NCBI GenBank assembly: GCA_007570785.1
Contig: ML664157.1
Location: 7,334,074-7,398,073, forward strand
Direction of reading: 5' to 3'
From: Antilocapra americana
Taxonomy: Eukaryota > Chordata > Mammalia > Artiodactyla > Antilocapridae
DNA: 64,000 nucleotides
Shown here: positions 12,213-23,654 of the stretch, in pieces
Layout of the letters: each line of letters begins with the position of its first letter
Numbering within the stretch: position 1 is the stretch's first letter
Translations under genes and position numbers: made by a program
The notes under the pieces: model-generated
Databases searched by the model: none
What the model saw: only the letters and a program-made list of their open reading frames with translations
Told to the model about the DNA's origin: nothing

Positions 12213-12467
12213 TAAAAGGAGAAGACATTAGCTGTATTTTGGAGTCAGATTTGCCTATGATCTGAAGCCCCTTAGATTCTGCTCACTGTCCATGAAAAAT
12301 CCAAATTTGGGCCTCTCTCTAGTCTCACTCAATCTTAATTAACCCATTTTCTATCTTCACTCTTTCAACTGTAAGGCTTTCAAATAAACATGCATTTTCT
12401 AATTTGTTTGGAATAATATTTGAGTAGCAATTTTCAACCATCCCATTGAGTTAGCATATATCCCTAT

Positions 12468-12773
12468 ACCAGTCAATCCTAAGGGGAACCAATCTTGAAT
12501 ATTTATTGGAAGGACTGATGCTGAAGCTGAGCTTCAGTTCTCTGGCCACCCAATGTGAAGAGTCAACTCACTGGAAAAGACCCTGATGCTGGGAAAGATT
12601 GAGGACAGAACGAGAAGGAGGCAACAAAGAAAGAGTTGGGTGGATGGTATCACTGACTCAATGGACATAAGTTTGACCAAACTCTGGGAGATAGTGAAGG
12701 ACAAGGCAGCCTGGTGTGCTGCGGCCCATGGGGTCACAAAGAGTCGAATACAACTTAGTAACTGAATTACAAC
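12468..12773 (+). mobile_element. BovB 3'-end fragment
   Basis: The last 300 bases or so of BovB ('ggaaggactgatgctgaagctgag' to 'cgaatacaacttagtaactgaa'). It is non-coding and shares its end with Bov-A SINEs, but keeps the upstream 'tctggccaccc' block, which shows it came from the LINE. Confidence 0.9.
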
Positions 12774-13636
12774 AAGTATACATTCTCCTTCTAAGAATAA
12801 AATATCTCACCAAGAAACAAGCTATACTGTTTCTGAAAATGGGGATGCAGCTGTACTGTTATAAATAAATTATTTTACATAATTACTGTAATTAATGATG
12901 CAATTATCACTGTACAGACAAACTTATACACACATGAGATCCTTGCATAACAAAGAGTTCTGAACTGGCTCTCACACACATATTTTTCTGGCTTATATCA
13001 AGTCATCTGGACTAAGAAATCAGCCTATCTGCTACCATCTGGTGGTAGTTTATCAAAATTCTGACTTAACTTTTCTTGTCTTTGAATAAATACCTTGATC
13101 AATACAACTCTCAATCTATAAATGTAAAGCATGGTGCCAACTGAAAACACTTAGATGAGTACATTTCTCAGTTTGGGGGCATCTGTCCAGATGCTTCATT
13201 TACTTTTCTTCACACAGTAAATCATTCTCAAAAGGAAGATCCTTTAATGCTTTCATCTAGCATTATTCCAGCTTTACTTCTCATTGCTTCCATTCACACA
13301 ACGTACACGCCAACAAAATTATCTACTTGCTGCATTTTATGCATAGTCTGTGATTCTCCCCAAAGCTAGGATGCCCCCATTCATGCCCATCTCTACATAC
13401 ACATCAAGTACACTATTGCCATCTCCTCCAATAAACTTTTCCTTCGCTTATATGCTACAGCAGTTCATTGTACCACCTGTTCTCATAATATGTAATACTT
13501 TATACTGTACTATAGTCACTCACACACTTCATCCAGCTTCCAGGGAAGCACAAAATATAAATGTGCCCACTAGTGTTATATAAAACTATGACTATGATTC
13601 TTAAGAAACACATCATTTTCATACATACCAACAGGC
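12774..13636. other. Unique sequence, nothing recognised
   Basis: No known repeat or gene. Open frames of up to 77 codons show no domain. Confidence 0.45.
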
Positions 13637-13720
13637 AGTTTAGAATCAATGATTAGGCTCTGGGGTCAGACTGCCTCGGTTCATAGTCCAGATCTGTCAG
13701 TAAGCATCTCTGTATTTTTT
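13637..13720 (+). repeat. MIR SINE 5' part
   Basis: 'attaggctctggggtcagactgcctcggttc' is the tRNA-derived start of MIR. A SINE begins shortly after it, which may have cut the rest off. Confidence 0.6.
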
Positions 13721-13736
13721 TAATTAATTTTTATTG

Positions 13737-13955
13737 GAGTAGCACAGTGGTAAAGAATCTGCCTGCTGATGCAGGAGATGCAAGAGATGCAGGTTTGGAA
13801 GATCCTGGGTCAGGAAGATCCCCTGGAAGAGGGCATGGCAACCCACTCCAGTATTCTTGCCTGAAGAATCCCACAGACAGAGGAGCCTGGTGGCTACAAT
13901 TCACAGATTTGCAAAGAGTCAGACATAACTGAAGCAACTTTGCATGCACACAACA
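13737..13955 (+). mobile_element. Bov-tA SINE
   Basis: Plus strand, from 'gtagcacagtggtaaag' to 'agacataactgaagcaact', with a small internal duplication in the head ('gcaggagatgcaagagatgcag'). Confidence 0.92.
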
Positions 13956-14284
13956 CATATTTATTTATTTCCTATAATGTGCATTGACTGTAGAAGAAAT
14001 AGAGGGCTAGTAATACATCATCTCTATCCTCAATAATTCAGCACTTGAGATGGGGATTGCGAGAACGAGTGTATTCACAAATAATTGCAATATAAGGCAA
14101 AAAGTGGAGAGCAATGTAAAAGGGCTGCAAATGGTAAGATCTATAGGTTCAGAGGAGACCGATATATCCTGCTAGAGTAATTCAAGAAGAAAACTGCCTT
14201 TAAAAAGGTGACTATTGAAATTCGAGCACCAAAATAAATATAGTATTGGATTGTCATTCATAAAATAAATATCTGTAAGGCCAT
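13956..14284. other. Unique sequence, nothing recognised
   Basis: AT-rich spacer with no recognisable element. Confidence 0.4.
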
Positions 14285-14570
14285 GCTTGCTGCTGTTGTG
14301 CAGTTGTTTAGTCGTGTCTGACTCCTTGTGACTGCATGGACTGCAGAACGCCAGCTTCCCTGTCCTTCACTATCTCCTGGAGTTTGCTCAAACTCATCTT
14401 CATTGAATCGATGATACCATCCAACTATTTCATCCCCTGTAACCTTCTTCTTTTGCCTTCAATCTTTCCCAGCATCAGGGTCTTTTCCAGTGAGTCAGCT
14501 CTTCACATCAGGTGGCCAAAGTACTGGAGCTTCAGCTTCAACATCAGTCTTTCCAATGAATATTCAGAGT
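14285..14570 (-). mobile_element. BovB 3'-end fragment
   Basis: Minus-strand counterpart of the 12.5-kb fragment, from 'agttgtttagtcgtgtctgac' to 'tttccaatgaatattcag'. Non-coding. Confidence 0.9.
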
Positions 14571-14627
14571 TGAATATGCTTATATTAATATATATTTGAA
14601 TAAATAAAAGTCTCTAAAGTCAATTTT

Positions 14628-14803
14628 TAAAAAATTATTTATTTTAATTGGAGGCTAATTACTTTACAATATTGTGGTGGTTTTTGCCATACACTGACAT
14701 GAATCAGCCACTGGTGCACATGTGTCCCCCTGTCCTGAACCCCCGTCCCAGCTCCTTCACTGTCCCATCCCTCTGGGTTGTCCCAGTACACCAGGTAGCC
14801 TTT
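14628..14803 (-). mobile_element. L1 3' UTR fragment
   Basis: Minus strand: 'tttattttaattggaggctaa' marks the tail side and 'ttttgccatacactgacatg' the terminal UTR. It stops at 'ggttgtcccagtacacc', where a plus-strand SINE begins immediately. Only the 3'-most 175 bases are present. Confidence 0.85.
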
Positions 14804-14804
14804 C

Positions 14805-14930
14805 CCTTTTCCATGGGTTGGGAAGATCCCCTAGAGAAGGGAACGGTTAGCCACTCCAGTATTCTGGCTTGGAGAATTCCATGGGGTCACAAAGAGTCAG
14901 ACGCAACTGAGCGACTTTTACTTTCACTGA
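14805..14930 (+). mobile_element. Bov-tA SINE, 5'-truncated
   Basis: The Bov-A half only, starting at the 'gggttgggaagatcccc' block and ending 'cgcaactgagcgacttttactttcac'. It abuts the antisense L1 tail. Confidence 0.88.
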
Positions 14931-15169
14931 CTTACTAACTTTATAGGCCAGTACACAATGGATAAAAATTCACAGCTGGCTATGTAACTTGTGTATGTTG
15001 CTGCTGAAAGAATAACTCTGAACTAGATAGGTATGGAGAGGAATTAGCAACTTAGTGAATTTTGGCTCTCTCAGCACAACTATTCTTAAGAGAAGTGTTT
15101 TATTTTTCCAAATGCTCTGCATATTTTATTAGGGGTACCATTATAACTGAAATTAAAATTGGTATCTGG

Positions 15170-15468
15170 GGACTTCCTTGGTGGTCCAATGGTTAAGAAT
15201 CTGCCTGTCCATGCAGAGGAATCAGGTTTGATCTTTGGTCAGGGAACTAAGATCCTACATGCCAAGGGGTAAGTAACTAAACCAGCTTGCCACAACTACT
15301 GAGTCCACGTGCTGCAACTACTGAAGCCCACGTGCCTAGAGTCTGTGCTTTGCAACAAGAGAAGCTATCGCAATGAGAAGCCCGTGTACTGCAACTAGAG
15401 ACTAGCCCCCACTCTTCACAACTAGACAAAGCCCACATAGTGAAAAATAAATAAACAATAAATAAAAT
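15170..15468 (+). mobile_element. CHR-type tRNA-Glu SINE
   Basis: Cetartiodactyl CHR-family SINE: 'gacttccttggtggtccaatgg' head, 'tcagggaactaagatcct' block, repeated 'gcaactactgaagcccacg' units, and an 'aataaataaacaataaataaa' tail. It is flanked by an imperfect 13-bp duplication at 15157-15169 and 15469-15481 (11 of 13 match). CHR elements predate the Bov-tA radiation. Confidence 0.92.
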
Positions 15469-15735
15469 AATTGATACCTGGTATTGCCATAACAAAATCC
15501 TAAAACACTGACTTTAGGGCTAGTAGCCAGCAGAAGCCAGTACAGGCTCAAGGAGATTATAAATAGTGGCTGGACATTGAGGACATTATTAAAGACTGAA
15601 AAAAAAAAAAAGATCACAGAGTCACAGAAAGTTATGTAGTAACAAAAAGTTTGGCAACATTCTCAATAAAATTGTAAATATGGCTAAGAACATTTCCAGG
15701 CAGTATTTTGAAAATGACAAATGTTTTAACTGTGT

Positions 15736-15859
15736 GCTCAGTTGCTAAGTCATGTCCAATTCTTTGTAACCCCATAGACTATAGCATGCCAGGCCCCTCT
15801 GTACATGGGATTTTCCAGGCAAGAATACTGGAGTAGGTTGCCATTTCCTTCTCCAGAGG
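15736..15859 (-). mobile_element. Bov-tA SINE, truncated, with target duplication
   Basis: Minus strand, Bov-A portion only. The exact 11-mer tttaactgtgt flanks it at 15725-15735 and 15860-15870, so the loss of the tRNA head happened during insertion. Confidence 0.93.
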
Positions 15860-16178
15860 TTTAACTGTGTTTGGGAATACACAGTTAAAATAAAAATAGA
15901 TGAAACATTTCCAAACCCAGAATTACTGGTTTGGATAATAAAACTCTTTGTCAATCCTAAAATCCCAGTTCACAAAATAAAATATATTTGAAGTAAATTA
16001 AAACCTGGAGGCAATGCCAGGGCACTGCCAGTAAAACATAGCCTGAGGGTCAAAATCAGTTCAGGGGTATGGTTGTTCTTACATGTTGGAACCTCAGAAA
16101 AATGTTGTACAGCACTTTCTATACCCTCTGAGCTTGACTATAGTACATATAAGAAGCTTAAAAACATGTCTTATAGAT

Positions 16179-16554
16179 CAGGGGTCCCCAACCTCTGGGC
16201 CATGGACTGATAATGATTAGGAGCTAGGTCACACGGCTGGAGGTGAACAGTGGGCTCGCGAGTGAATGAAGCTTCATCTGTATCTATAGCTTCTCCCCAT
16301 CGCTCTCCCATCACCCCCAGACGGGACTGTCTAGTTGCAGAAAACAAGCTCAGGGCTCCCACTGATTCTGCATTATGGTGAGCTGCTTAATTATTTCATG
16401 ACATATAACAATGCAATAATAATAGAAATAAAGTGCGTAACAAATAGAATGCACCTGAATCATCCTGAAACCATTCCCCCACCCCCATCAGGCCCATGAA
16501 AAAACTGTCTTCAACAAAACTGCTTTCTGGTGCCAAAAATGTTGGGGACTGCTG
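16179..16554 (+). mobile_element. Non-autonomous hAT DNA transposon
   Basis: A 376-bp element with terminal inverted repeats: 'caggggtccccaacc' on the left, with its complement on the right at 'ttggggactgctg'. An 8-bp target duplication flanks it (ttatagat at 16171-16178, ttatagac at 16555-16562, 7 of 8 match). TIRs starting CAG plus an 8-bp duplication are diagnostic of the hAT superfamily. No transposase is encoded, so it was moved in trans by a relative. Orientation is arbitrary; I cannot name the subfamily with certainty. Confidence 0.93.
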
Positions 16555-16805
16555 TTATAGACCCTCTCAGTTTAAAAACTGGGATGGCAAGGATCATAAA
16601 TACATGATTCTTATACCCTTCACACTACACTACAAGGGATTTTAAGAATATTTAACGTGCTTTCCCTTAGACCAAGATAGGGAGGAGCTTCTCTGAAAGA
16701 AATGTATAGGTGTTATTTTTGCCTAATGGAGTAGATTATAATTTGATGCATGGAAACCCACATAATTTGAAAAAGAATTATACAGGCTTGGACCAAATAC
16801 TACAG

Positions 16806-17105
16806 TGAAAGTGAAAGTCACTCAGTTGTGTCAGACTCTTTGTATAGTCCATGGAATTCTCTAGGCCAGAATACTGGAGTGGGTCGCTGTTCCCTTCTCC
16901 AGGGGACCTTTCCAACCCAGGGATTGAACCCAGGTCTCCCGCATTGCGGGTGGATTCTTTACCAGCTTAGCCACCAGGGGAGGCCAAGAATCCTGGAGTG
17001 GATAGCCCATCCCTTCTCCAGGAGATCTTCCCGACACAGGAATCCAACCAGGATCTCCTGCATTGCCGGCAGATTCTTTACCAGCTAAGTTATCAGGGAA
17101 GCCCT
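16806..17105 (-). mobile_element. Dimeric Bov-tA SINE
   Basis: Minus strand with two tRNA heads. One full unit (16806 to about 16982) ends 'agccaccaggggaggcc'. A second head with part of a body follows ('ccaggagatcttcccgac' to 'aagttatcagggaagccc'). The compound layout matches the plus-strand dimer at 55.2 kb. Confidence 0.9.
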
Positions 17106-17680
17106 GGAGTACCATAGGGGCAGTTTAAAATTAGAAGAGGTTTCTGGACCCCCTAGCTCCTATGGGGAGGAAGCAGGCTGAGAAAGCTACTCAATTCTAA
17201 GTGTGGTCAATTTCTTACAGAAAAGGAAGGATGATTCAGAGCGTAGAGTGAAGAGTCCATGACCCTGCATGGGAAGCAGTGGGGCGGGGGAAGATCTGAG
17301 AACCACAGAACTAAAAAATTCACACCCAGAGGATAGAACTCCCTGGTGTCAGGGAAATGGCAAAATGTGCAGAGCCATGGACTGATGACTTCTAGGGTTC
17401 ATCTACTGGGTCCCTTTTTGATCAGGGGTGTCTATTGCAATTATGCTATCCTATATTATCATTGTACGTTGGGAATTTGAATGATAGATACTTTGTCTTT
17501 CAAAGGTCTCTGACCTGAGAAATTGCACCCGAGGAGCCCCATCCATGCCTGGACCTGGTTTAGATAACAGGACTAAATCATCCTGGACTTTGAGCTGAGG
17601 CTTTGGGGGTTTTAGGGAAGAGTGTAGATATTCTTCATATGGTAGGGTCATGAAAAGTTGGGGTTGGAGGACAAAATATG
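17106..17680. other. Unique sequence, nothing recognised
   Basis: No known repeat or gene. A short 'ggggcgggggaag' block sits near 17281. Confidence 0.4.
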
Positions 17681-17782
17681 TAGCTAATCTCCAAAGATGA
17701 TTCTTTACCCTTCCTTTCCTTCTTGGATGTATACACCGCTCTTTATATCAAGAGGTGGAGCTAATTTCCTGTCTTCCTTGAA

Positions 17783-17991
17783 AGTGAAAGTTAATTCTCC
17801 AGTTGTGTTTGACTCTGCAGCCCCGTGGACTGTAACCCTCCAGGCTCCCCTGTCCATGGAATTCTCCTGGCAAGAATATTGGAATAATAGCCATTCCCTT
17901 CTCCAGGGGATCTTCCCAACCCAGGGATCAAACTTGGGTCTCCTGCATTGTAGGCAGATTCTTCACCATCTGAGATGCCAGGGAAGCCCTA
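17783..17991 (-). mobile_element. Bov-tA SINE inside MLT1 LTR
   Basis: Minus strand, from 'gtgaaagttaattctccag' to 'gatgccagggaagccc'. The flanks 'tcttccttgaa' and 'tctccttgaa' look like an imperfect target duplication. Confidence 0.9.
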
Positions 17992-18333
17992 TCTCCTTGA
18001 ATCTGAGCTAACCTTGTACCTAGTTTTGACCAATAGAATGCAGTGGAAATGCCATTCTTATGTTTCCAAACCTAAGTCTTAATGGCACTGAGTTTTTACT
18101 TTCTTCCTCTTGGAATCCCAAAGCACTTGGAGAGGAACCAAGGCACTCTACAGCCTCAGCTGAGCTCCCAGCAAAAGCCAGCAGCATTGCCAGCCAAGTG
18201 AGTAAGCCAACTGGTACTCCAGTCCAGCCAAGAGTCCTGATGACTGTGGCCCTAGTGAGCATCCAGGCCCATGGAGCAGAACACCCAGTTTCACCTAGTT
18301 AACCAAGATTTTGTAAAAATTAAAAAGAAAAGT

Positions 18334-18692
18334 AAGCCAGAAGCAAAAACAACAATACAGTATATTAACGCATATATATGGAATTTAGGAAGACGGTAAC
18401 GAGAACCCAGCATGCGAGACAGCAAAAGGAACACAGATGTATAGAATAGACTCAGGGCCTCTGTGGATAAGGGAAAGGGTGGGATGATATGGGAGAATGG
18501 CATTGAAACATGTTAATTATCATATGTCTAAGCAATAGCTGGCCCAGGATTGATGCTTGGGACTGGTGCAACGAGATTTCCCGGGGGGAGGGAGGAGGGA
18601 GGGGGGTTATGGAGGAGGAGCATATGTGAACCCATGGTGATATCATGTCATTGTTTGGCAAAACTAATAAAAAAAAATGTTTAATAAAAAAA
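18334..18692 (+). mobile_element. L1 3' UTR insertion inside MLT1 LTR
   Basis: Begins in the last ORF2 codons ('aagccagaagcaaaaacaac') and ends in a mixed A-rich tail. The flanks 'aaaaagaaaagt' at 18322-18333 and 18693-18704 form a target duplication that merges with the tail. A guanine-rich run lies at 18583-18606. Sequence details match the 8.5-kb L1 more closely than those at 23 and 28.5 kb. Confidence 0.92.
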
Positions 18693-18768
18693 AAAAAGAA
18701 AAGTTGTAGCTTTAGGCCTTTAAAGTTGGGGGTAATTTACTATATAGCAATAGATAAATGAAAACAAT

Positions 18769-19859
18769 AAATTTATATTCTGGTTATTAGATCTTCAGTA
18801 TATAGTATATTTATGAAATTCAAACAAACTTATTGAAATTTATTTATTTTACTCCTTGTCCCTTATGAAAATCCTATACTAAGTAAACCCTGAATTAGAA
18901 AATATTTCTACAAAAGGAAGAATATAATAGAACAATTTGTAACCTGCATCTCCCAAACTTGATCTTTAGCCAAAATATATAAAAGTCTTCTCTAAATCAG
19001 TCTACAAACTATTTATTGCATTTCGATTATCTAATGTTTTGTACTGTGAGGAAAACAGCATTTTATTTTTCCTGAGGGAATTTTATTGTTAAAGTACTAA
19101 ATTGCTTCATATCTTTAAAGTGCATTTTAACCATAGTTAACATGTTTTTATCATTCTGGGAAAGGAGAGGTATTCCAGTATCTGATTTATCAGCTAGGAG
19201 ATGAGATTGAGTGTTGAGATACCTATATCATAATAAATGATGTGCAAAATTATGATTTAAATTCCAAGTCTGTGGCACATTTTATTCATGTTTTCCAGTT
19301 TTTCCCATTTCTTGAATAAATAACCTGTGGGCCACCTACTCTGTTGCTCTTGAAGTGTAATGACTCAGGTCCTGTATATTCTCTGGAGTCTGCATACTAA
19401 GTAAACCACAATGAAAATACTCTGGGAGAATGGGACTCAATTCTTTTGGGCCTCTTCTCTGCTACCACCCACCAGACAGACTAGAGGTTTGGCTTAGTGC
19501 TATCAGACAGATCGGCTGCTTTAGAAGTTGAAGAGGCAGGGGAAAAGGCACATGACCTGGCTTCAGGCCAGATTTTGCAAGCTCTATTTCCAGAGTGAGT
19601 CAGACCCGGCTTCAGAAAGCAAGACACCCCACTGAAAAACACACTGAGCCAAAGCCAAAGAAAAAGAAACTTTGGCTCTAACCCCAAAAGTAAACTCACA
19701 ATGCAGAATCCAGTGCTCAGGGGCTATTTTACTTAACCGATCAGCAGCATTTCCAAAGCCCACCCCTCCTCTCTCAAAGCACTTTCTTCATTTGGCCTCT
19801 AGGATACCACCCCCATGTTTCCTTCCCCCCTCACTGTTCTCTGGTTGTTCTATCTCAGG
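18769..19859. other. Unique sequence, nothing recognised
   Basis: AT-rich to about 19430, then more GC-balanced. No gene or repeat identified. Confidence 0.4.
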
Positions 19860-19956
19860 GCGAAGTATTGGTTTCTGTTCTTATGTCCAGCTTCTTAATA
19901 TCAGTGTCTTAGTACTCAGGACTCGGTCCTGGGTCTTCTCTCTCCCTCCTCACAGT

Positions 19957-20227
19957 TCAATCCTGAATATTCATTGGAAGGGCTGATGGTGAAGCTGAAG
20001 CTCCAATACTCTGGCCACCTGGTGTGAAAAGCCAACTCACTGGAAAAGCCCCTGATGCTGGGAAAGATTGAAGGCAGGAGGAGAAGGGAATGATGGAGGG
20101 TGATATGGTTGCATGGCATCACTGACTCAATGGACACAGGTTTGAGCAAACTTCAGGAGATGGTGATGGATAGGGAAGGCAGTCCACATGGTCGCAAAGA
20201 ATCAGACATGACTTAGTGGCTGAACAA
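19957..20227 (+). mobile_element. BovB 3'-end fragment inside L2
   Basis: From 'tcaatcctgaatattcattgg' to 'cagacatgacttagtggctgaa', with a short loss in the 'gggaaggcagtccacatgg' stretch. No convincing target duplication. Confidence 0.9.
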
Positions 20228-20798
20228 CTTTTCTCTCACTCTCTCTGCTCTCATCCACTTGTGTTGTTTTAAATACTTTCTGATAGGTAGGTGGTCCCCA
20301 AATATGTCCCAACTACCCAGGATAGATATCTTCTTAGACACCAAATTCCCATCTCCTGGAGGTCAACACTAGGATGTCTAACAGGCATTTCAACTTGAGG
20401 GGCCCAAGCTGTACACTTGATCTCACCATGATACTGTCCTTCCCATGTTGGTATATGGATGCTATCCACTTCTAGTTGCTCAGACCAAAACCTCAGAGTC
20501 ATCCTGGATTATTCTCTTTATGCCATACAATACTATTTACTTCCTGAGCAAATTTTGTTGCTTCTCTCCTCAGTATGTATCCAGAGTCTGACCACTTCTC
20601 CCTATTTTCAAACCAGGATCACTGCCTCCCTGGATTATGGCAATGACTTCTGAATTTGGTCTGCCTGCTCCCGTACAGTCTGTTCTCAACACAGCAGCCA
20701 GAGTGGAGTGGTTAAACCTTAAGAAAAGGCACTGTCAGGTCTCTTTTCGAAATGCTTAATGGTTCACTCTTCCATTCAGTAGAAAAACTTTGCAATGG

Positions 20799-21350
20799 AA
20801 AGTTGTACTTTTCTAAGAATTTGTCCATTTCTTCCAAGTTGTCCCGTTTATTTGCATATAATTGCTGATAATAGTCTCTTATGATCCTTTGTATTTCTGT
20901 GTTTTCTGTTGTGATTTCTCCATTTTCATTTCTAATTTTGTTGATCTGATTCTTCTCCCTTTGTTTCTTGATGAGGTTGGCTAATGGTTTGTCAATTTTA
21001 TTTATCTTCTCAAAGAACCAGCTTTTGGTTTTGTTGATTTTTGCTGTGGTCTCTTTTGTTTCCTTTGCATTTATTTCTGCCCTGATCTTTAAGATTTCTT
21101 CCCTTCTATTAACACTGGGCTTCTGCATTTCTTCCTTTTCTAGTTGCTTTAGGTGTAAAGTTAGGTTATTTATTTGACTCTTTTCTTGTTTCCTGAGATA
21201 AGCTTGTATTGCTATGAACCTTCCCCTTAGCACTGCTTTTACAGTGTCCCGTATGTTTTGGGTTGTTGTGTTTTCTTTTTCATTTATTTCTATGCATATT
21301 TTGAATTCTTTTTTGATTTCTTCTGTGATTTGTTGGTTATTCAGCAGCAT
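20799..21350 (-). pseudogene. Inverted L1 ORF2 linker region
   Basis: A minus-strand open frame of more than 180 codons covering the stretch between endonuclease and reverse transcriptase. Visible blocks include NNQQITEEIKKEF, the F-I-A-I-Q-A-Y-L-R-K-Q-E segment, S-W-F-F-E-K-I-N-K-I-D and R-D-Y-Y-Q-Q-L-Y-A-N-K. It reads out into the flanking L2 at its carboxy end. The frame is intact but severed from the RT. Confidence 0.9.
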
Positions 21351-21499
21351 GTTATTGAGCCTCCATATGTTGTAATTTTTAAATGCTTTTCTCCTGTATT
21401 GATATATAATCTCACTGCATTGTGGTCAGAAAAGATGCTTGGAATGATTTCAATTTTTTTTTAATTTACCAAGGCTAGATTTATGGCCCAGGATGTGAT

Positions 21500-21817
21500 C
21501 TATTCTGGAGAAGGTCCATGTGCGCTTGAGAAAAAGGTGAAATTCATTGTCTTGGGATGGAATGTCCTATAGATATCAATTAGGTCTAATCGGTCTATTG
21601 TATCATTTAGAGTTTGTGTTTCCTTGTTAATTTTCTGTTTAGTTGATCTATCTATCGGTGTGAGTGAGGTATTAAAGTCTCCCACTATTATTGTGTTATT
21701 GTTAATTTCCCCTTTCATACTTGTTAGCATCTGCCTTACGTATTGTGGTGCTCCTATGTTGGGTGCATATATATTTATAATTGTTATGTCTTCTTCTTGG
21801 ATTGATCCTTTGATCAT
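21500..21817 (-). pseudogene. Inverted L1 ORF2 endonuclease fragment
   Basis: A 105-codon minus-strand frame with I-N-I-Y-A-P-N and V-G-D-F-N-T motifs and the D-R-L-D-L-I-D-I-Y-R segment, from the apurinic/apyrimidinic-type endonuclease of L1 ORF2. The first catalytic residues (upstream) and the final S-D-H motif lie outside this frame. Confidence 0.9.
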
Positions 21818-22007
21818 TATATAATGTCCATTTTATCTCTTTTCACAGCCTTTATTTTAAAGTTTAATTTATCTGATATGAGTATTGCCACTCCTGCTTT
21901 CTTTTGGTCTTTATTTGCATGGAATATCTTTTTCCAGCCTTTAACTTAAGACAGAAATATAGATCAATGGAACAAAATAGAAAGCCCAGAGATAAATCCA
22001 AACACCT

Positions 22008-23036
22008 ATGGACACCTTTGAGAAAGGAGGCAAGAATATACAATGGAGGAAAGACAATCTCTTTAACAAGCGGTGCTGGGAAAACTGGACAGCAACTTGC
22101 AAAAGAATGAAACTAGAACACTTTCTAACACCATATACAAAAATAAACTCAAAATGGATCAAAGATCTAAGCATAAGACCAGAAACTATAAAACTCCTAG
22201 AGGAAAACATAGGCAAAACACTCTCCGACATAAAACTAAGCAGAATCTTCTATGACCCACCTCCCAGAATATTGGAAGTAAAAGCACAAATAAACAAATG
22301 GGACCTAATTAAAATTAAAAGCTTCTTCACAACAAAGGAAACTAAAGGCAAGGTGAAAAGGCAGCCTTCAGAATGGGAGAAAATAATAGCCAATGAAGCA
22401 ATGGACAAACAATTAATCTCAAAAATATACAAACAACTCCTGCAGCTCCATTCCAGAAAAATAAACAACCCAATCAAAAAGTGGGCCAAAGAACTAAACA
22501 GACATTTCTCCAAAGAAGATATAAAAATGGCTAACAAACACATGAAAAGATGCTCAACATCACTCATTATCAGAGAAATGCAAATCAAAACCACAATGAG
22601 GTACCACTTTACACCAATAAGAATGGCTGCAATCCAAAAATCTACAAGCAATAAATGCTGGAGAGGATGTGGAGAAAAGGGAACCCTCTTACACTGTTGG
22701 TGGGAATGCAAACTAGCACAGCCACTATGGAAAACAGTGTGGAGATTCCTTAAAAAACTAGAAATAGAACTGCCATATGACCCAGCAATCCCACTGCTGG
22801 GCATACACACCGAGGAAACCAGAATTGAAAGAGCCACATGTACCCCAGTGTTCATCACCGCATTGTTTACAATAGCCAGGACATGGAAGCAACCTAGATG
22901 TCCATCAGCAGATGAATGGATAAGAAAGCTGTGGTACATATACACAATGGAATATTACTCAGCATTAAAAAGAATTCATTTGAATCAGTTCTACTCAGGT
23001 GGACGAAACTGTAGCCTATTATCCAGAGTGAAGTAA
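22008..23036 (+). pseudogene. L1 ORF2 carboxy-terminal fragment
   Basis: A 342-codon open frame from the region after the RT domain to just past the normal ORF2 end. It contains the '[10 protein letters not shown]' region, a cysteine-bearing '[18 protein letters not shown]' segment (the C-domain cysteines), Y-D-P-A-I-P-L-L-G and M-E-Y-Y-S-A-L-K. It has no RT and no endonuclease. A one-base change near 22970 shifts the last residues away from the usual end. Confidence 0.92.
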
Positions 23037-23654
23037 GCCAGAAGGAAAAACAAAAATACAGTATACTAACGCATATATATGGAATTTAGAAAGATGGTAA
23101 CGAGAACCCTGTATGCAAGACAGCAAAAGAAACACAGATGTATAGAACAGTCTTTTGGACTCTATGAGGGAGGGCAAGGGTGGGATGATATGGGAGAACG
23201 GCATTGAAACATGTTAATTATCATATGTGAAATAAATCGCCAGCCCAGGTTTGATGCTCAGGGCTGGTGCACCGGGATGACCCAGAGAGAGGGAATCGGA
23301 AGGGAGGTGGGAAAGGGGTTCTGAAAGAGGAACATATGTATACCCATGGCGGATTCATGTCAATGTATGGCAAAACCAACAGGATAATGTAAAGAAAATT
23401 TAAAAAAGAAAGAAAGAAATAAAAACTTTGCAATGGCATCGAGGGCCCTGTGTCATCTGAGCCATTCATCACTTCTTTGAGATTATCTTCTACCCCATTC
23501 CCTGGATCATGCCATTGCAGCTACACAGGTTGCTTTGCTGTTCCTGGAAGTCTCCAGGCATTCTCTTGCCTCATTCTTTACACCAGCCATTTTGTTTCTT
23601 TGGAAACCTTCTCTCCTAGATTCCCACATAATCATTCCTTTATCTCGTTTAAGT

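Larger units (their letters stand above)
17681..18768 (+). mobile_element. MaLR (MLT1-type) LTR, interrupted twice
   Basis: Old mammalian LTR in three pieces: 17681-17777, 17992-18331 and about 18705-18768. The middle carries the 'ttttgaccaatagaatgcag' and 'cagctgagctcccagc' blocks. The last piece carries the end 'gggggtaatttactatatagcaatagataa'. A Bov-tA SINE and an L1 sit inside. The left boundary is uncertain. Confidence 0.65.
20799..23420 (+). mobile_element. L1 LINE with 5' inversion (twin priming), inside L2
   Basis: A 2.6-kb L1 bracketed by a perfect 16-bp duplication, aaaaactttgcaatgg, at 20783-20798 and 23421-23436. The left part (20799 to about 21940) is antisense and encodes part of the ORF2 endonuclease and the linker before the RT. 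The right part (about 21941-23420) is sense and holds the ORF2 carboxy end, the 3' UTR and an A-rich tail. The RT core between them is missing. This is the standard outcome of twin priming with a junction deletion. The reading frames are long for a repeat, so the insertion is fairly young. Confidence 0.96.

Noticed and set aside
18060..18302. 80-codon frames on both strands with balanced composition
   Set aside because: They lie in an MLT1 LTR whose GC content explains the lack of stops.
22250..22945. 231-codon open frame on the minus strand
   Set aside because: It is the antisense shadow of the L1 ORF2 end. The same shadow recurs at 27462-28121 and 8515-8793, which shows it comes from L1, not from a gene.
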